From Sisyra terminalis (Eukaryota > Arthropoda > Insecta > Neuroptera > Sisyridae): a stretch of DNA of 64,000 nt. Location: positions 10,850,001-10,914,000 of the forward strand of contig OY292278.1 in assembly GCA_958496175.1 (NCBI GenBank). Direction: 5' to 3'. Of the stretch, positions 60,176-64,000 are shown one piece after another; the first letter of the stretch is position 1, and each line of letters starts with the position of its first letter. The notes below the pieces were generated by a model. That model worked only from the letters and a program-made list of their open reading frames with translations. It ran no database searches and was not told the origin of the DNA. The position numbers and the translations under genes are program-made.

Positions 60176-62330
60176 ATCTTTGTACTTATAGAGCACTAAT
60201 CTAATGGGACTAGTGCTTACATGTGATTGTCTATGGATTGAATGCACTTATTGCAACTCTATGCAAATTGTGCAATTTATATGAAAATTAAAAAAAATTA
60301 TAAGATCGAATCCTTAAAATACTATTCACTGTTTATCAAAGCGGTATTATAATTTTATATGATAATATTTCTAAAGAGTTCTTTGGATAAAATTATTGAT
60401 TATATTATTTCTAACGTTATTTAAAGCACTTAAAGCTTCAGTTTTTCACGCACTAAAAGTTGACTTATCAAAAGAAATAATTCAGCATCAAATTAAATAA
60501 GTTAATCATATCTAAAATTGCTAAAGAAAGTAAATAAAAGAAGTTATTGCTTAAAATTTATTCCAGGAAATGATTATGAATCGCAGAAAACGTTGGCCTT
60601 TAAGCCTAAAAACGTTGGTTTTTGGTCATTAAAATCTCAATAATCTTCTCAATTACAACTAGTACTAAAAGTAACTTCTAATTCTCCAATTTTAAAGTCA
60701 AGTCCCTGATAATTTGATATTTCTATATAATTTGAATTTAAAACAAAGCACAAACTAAAAATTTGACCATAAAGTTATAGTAAATCGAAGTATCAAGTAG
60801 TACACAAATAGTGGTAACCAAAAAATGTCCAAATATTTAAAAAAAAAACTTTGCCCAAAAAATAAGTGGACAAAAAAAGTTGAATTCTTAATTTTATTAT
60901 TTGAAAATAAAAAAAAAAACTAAGGACTCAAGTCATCAGAAAAGTTTACAAAGAAAAAATTTAAAATAGCCAAAAAGATTGAAATAAAAAAAAAACATTT
61001 AAAGATATTGGAAAGAATAGTATTATTTAAAAAAATACTGGTTAAATATCTGATTACATTATTAGTATGAAAGCTCTTAAAGTTCAGAAATATTAACAAA
61101 AATGTTGGTTTGGTATCGGAATTTTGAATTTCTTAATTGTTAATGTAAAATTTCTTGCAGGCAATTATTTACGTTGTTTTATTTATTTTGACAACTAAAA
61201 GCTTTCTTGATTGATGTAATTAAAGATAACAACCCCTATACCTTTATTGTCATGTCAAAGAGACAATAAAGAAAAAACATAAAGTTAGGCTGCAGAAATA
61301 AATAAACGATATTCAAAGCAAATCAATTAAAGCAATTTTCATTTAGTTAGACTTGAAAGATATTCCACTGTAGGAACTAATATACTACTTCTTTTTTCTA
61401 GTTACAATATGAAAATATAGTTGAGAGTTGAGTAGCTAGGGGTACATCTGATATAAAATTCTTTAAATAAAACCTTCAACGATTATAATACAAATCTGTA
61501 ACATATATTTATTTGAAAATGAATGAAATTCATGTAATTGGATCTTTTTCTTTGATATTTTCTGCTTACAAAGGCAGGAGTTTCAATACTATTTTGAGCC
61601 AAAAGTCATCAAGATTAAATAATTGATGGCAAATATACGTCGCACCTTGTACTAAAGTGCAGATGTCAATTGCCCGCATATATAAAAATGAATAATTGAT
61701 TGAATAATTGATGTTTTAGGTCAAAGTGTCAATTGTTGTTCTTACAGAATATTACTTTTAAACACTACAACAGTTCAAATTGTAAGATTAATATCTTTTA
61801 GTCGTTTAATTTCTGTAAGAATGTCTTAAAACGAAGAAACTAGGCTACTTTAGTTACCAGAAAAGCTGTAACTTAGGAAGATCATAAGTTTTTTTTCCAT
61901 CATTTGAAAATTGACATATATGTGAATGTTTTTTTTTTTTTTGGTTGAAATTGGTTTTTTAACTATGTATTTAATCAAAAAAAATAAATATATAACATTT
62001 GAGTCTATAAATTGAAGTTAAATATCATTTTTAATGTTCCTATATGTTTAATTTTACTTATGAATATAGTAAGTGTAATAGTAGGTGTTAGATGATCAAT
62101 TTAATAATAGATTGATAGGATGCACTACACAATAAAATGGATCAAATTGGAATTAAAAAAAAATGTTTTTAACATCAAGGTATTCAGATAATTTTCCTTT
62201 TGACATTGCAAGTGATCAGGTAGTTGAGCAAACTTGAGACAGGAATAAATGTCGAAAGAGATCCTTTTAAACATGGTACCACTAAATGGTAATGTAAAAT
62301 GGATCATAGGAATTATTTATAGTTTTATTT
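60175..62330. other. AT-rich flank
   Basis: No recognisable gene. The 61640-61760 stretch is slightly GC-richer, with a repeated TGAATAATTGAT. Nothing else stands out. Confidence 0.5.
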
Positions 62331-62339
62331 ATTAAAGCG

Positions 62340-63450
62340 TAAATGAAAGCATAGAATATTTTTGGGATGTATCATTCAATAAATTTCATCAACATAGTGA
62401 TTCGACTGATGCTAAAATAGAAAAGGATAATGTTGATGTAATTGGTGTATTGGTGGACATCTTCAAACAACAAAATCCTTTTCCTAATGCAGATGCCATA
62501 TTGTTTTTTGCTACCGGAATAATTGGAGATGAGGACGTGAATTGTTATGATACTTTTGAAGAAGGTTTGACGATGTTGAAGAAAACAGAATGACATCGTT
62601 TTCGCGAAATTTAATTGTCAAAACAAATTTAATAAATCCCTTATTGGTGAAAAATAATAAAATGAAAATTCATGACGAAAATTCCAGTTGACCAATTGCT
62701 TTGAAATAATACGTTACAACGTATAAAAGTTAAACAAAAAAACGATGAAAAGCTACACAATTATATAAATTATGAGTTGGCACTACATTTGCGTACTCTA
62801 TTTGAAAATGGCAAATTGCGAAAGACAAAGATTTGCGCTTTTTAGGAGATTCTCGGAAATTTAACATAATTTAAAAGGTGCAGAAAGTGTCTACAACGTA
62901 AATAGTGGAGGCATGTTATCGCATCTTTTCAAACGGCAATTGAATGAAAATTTTAAAATAATATGTAAGCGTTTCGTAACATATGTAAAGAAAAATTATA
63001 ATAGTTACAAGTACATGGAATTGGATGGATATGAAAAAGATGGTATTTAGTCAAACGAAAGTAATAATCGAGCATCAAAAATTTGAGCAAATATTGAATT
63101 CAACGAAAATATTCCATTGCAATTTAATTACCTTTTAGAAGAATAATAAAAATAAAAGTCACTAATGATAGAAATTTGAAAGATAAAATTAGCTGGCAAT
63201 AATATTTTAACAACATTATATTTCCATAAACCAATGCGAAGCAAAGTTGAAGAAAATATATTTTCTTCGAAAAACCTATTAGTTTATTTACAAATTTAGA
63301 TATAGTTAGAAAATGTGGAAAATAAGTATTCCAAAAACATATTCTCCCCAGTAACGACGAATCAATTATCAGTTCCGGATAATTTATTACACATGCTATT
63401 TCATAGTTGTAAAAAGAAACCATGATTTATATTTACATCAAGATCCACTT
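62340..63450 (+). pseudogene. Orphan repeat-encoded protein (PIN-like, FDGY family), broken
   Basis: Blocks in order: VDIFKQQNPFPNADAILF, ATGIIGDEDVNCYDTFEEG (62430-62570), YELALHLRTLFENGKLRKTK (62770-62830), then VYNVNSGGMLSHLF, FVTYVKKNY and LDGYEKDG (62890-63045). A LLHMLFHSCKK block near 63390 may be the Cys-rich tail. The order matches a repetitive, uncharacterised animal family (NPF...L..iaTGvvgd..vNc..a.eiG; YELAP.P..LFxxxGxRKxxKS; Y.iDGG.LLHR...F...C..YV.yV...Y....VFDGY). The Asp of DGG is changed to Ser here. Stops and frameshifts show it is dead. Confidence 0.55.
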
Positions 63451-64000
63451 TTCAAAAACACTTTGTAAATTTAAGTTAAAAAATATTAAAAAATAAAAAA
63501 TGTTACCAATGTTAGCAACAATAATCGAGACTAACAAAGGACCCACTTTGTACAAATCTAAGCATAAAATATGCTTTAGATTTTAGTTTTAGGAGTTTCA
63601 ATAAATTTTGTTAAAGGTGCATAAATATCTGACTCAAAAACTATCTATAAAAAAAAATATCAAAAGCACAGTTTTAAAGTGGGTAAAATTTTTGTGTCAA
63701 TAAGTAGATTGGTACTTATTTTATTTAGATGATTTTTAAAATTCAAGCACTGTTGCAACAGTAGTAGATATTCGTGTTTTTGAGACTCCAGATATTACAC
63801 TTTATTATGTTTTTAATAAATTTGTGGAATTTTTCCTCCGATTATTAAATATTTGAAGACAAAACTATAATATTCTCTCAAATTCGGGGTTCGGCAAAAA
63901 AAATGGTCTCATCATTAAAATCTACCGATAAATCATGCAATTTTTCAAAGTTAAACGAAAAAAAATTGCAGCAATAACTTGCAAGTCAAAAAAATATGAC
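63450..64000. other. AT-rich flank
   Basis: No recognisable feature. Confidence 0.5.

Overview
The window is AT-rich eukaryotic DNA (roughly 70% A+T by eye) with almost no coding sequence, long introns, and many decayed DNA transposons of insect type. It is most likely from an insect, possibly a beetle; the order is a guess. It holds no operons, tRNAs, rRNAs or CRISPR arrays that I can see.

The one gene I can support is the 5' half of a T-box transcription factor of the Tbx20 class (Drosophila midline/H15) on the minus strand. Exon 1 (40308-40554) starts at an ATG and carries an eh1-type Groucho-recruitment motif (FSIAAIM). Exon 2 (17202-17508) ends inside the start of the T-box at the residues TKTG. 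The donor of exon 1 and the acceptor of exon 2 are both phase 1 and join to give 184 complete codons. The intron between them is about 22.8 kb. The rest of the T-box must lie beyond position 1, because I found no further T-box exon in 1-17201. The CpG-rich stretch 40555-41600 is the likely 5' UTR and promoter, and 41.6-64 kb is upstream flank.

Everything else is intronic or flanking DNA of two kinds. The first is islands of higher-GC, apparently unique sequence, for example 7.6-8.3, 9.8-10.4, 13.0-14.7, 16.6-17.1, 28.1-28.7, 39.7-41.6, 47.4-48.4, 49.6-50.1 and 58.8-59.6 kb. These are candidate regulatory DNA. The second is repeats: a pogo-like element with TIRs (4.2-5.1 kb), a truncated Tc1 element (6.6-7.2), Tigger-like elements (8.6-9.4 and 42.7-43.2), a hAT-like remnant (11.4-12.1), a non-LTR retrotransposon RT remnant (18.8-20.4), mariner remnants (29.6, 44.8 and 55.4-56.0), and three remnants of orphan repeat-encoded protein families (33, 54 and 62-63 kb).

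The most unusual content is structural. A family of inverted-repeat elements (four copies; one has perfect 76-base arms) carries a hammerhead-ribozyme-like core. Giant palindromes of about 1 kb lie at 15.0-16.2, 50.8-51.7 and 57.1-58.1 kb, and the last two share an internal motif. A 2.1-kb element with long terminal inverted repeats encloses an orphan ORF. Four two-copy tandem duplications have units of about 300-900 bases.
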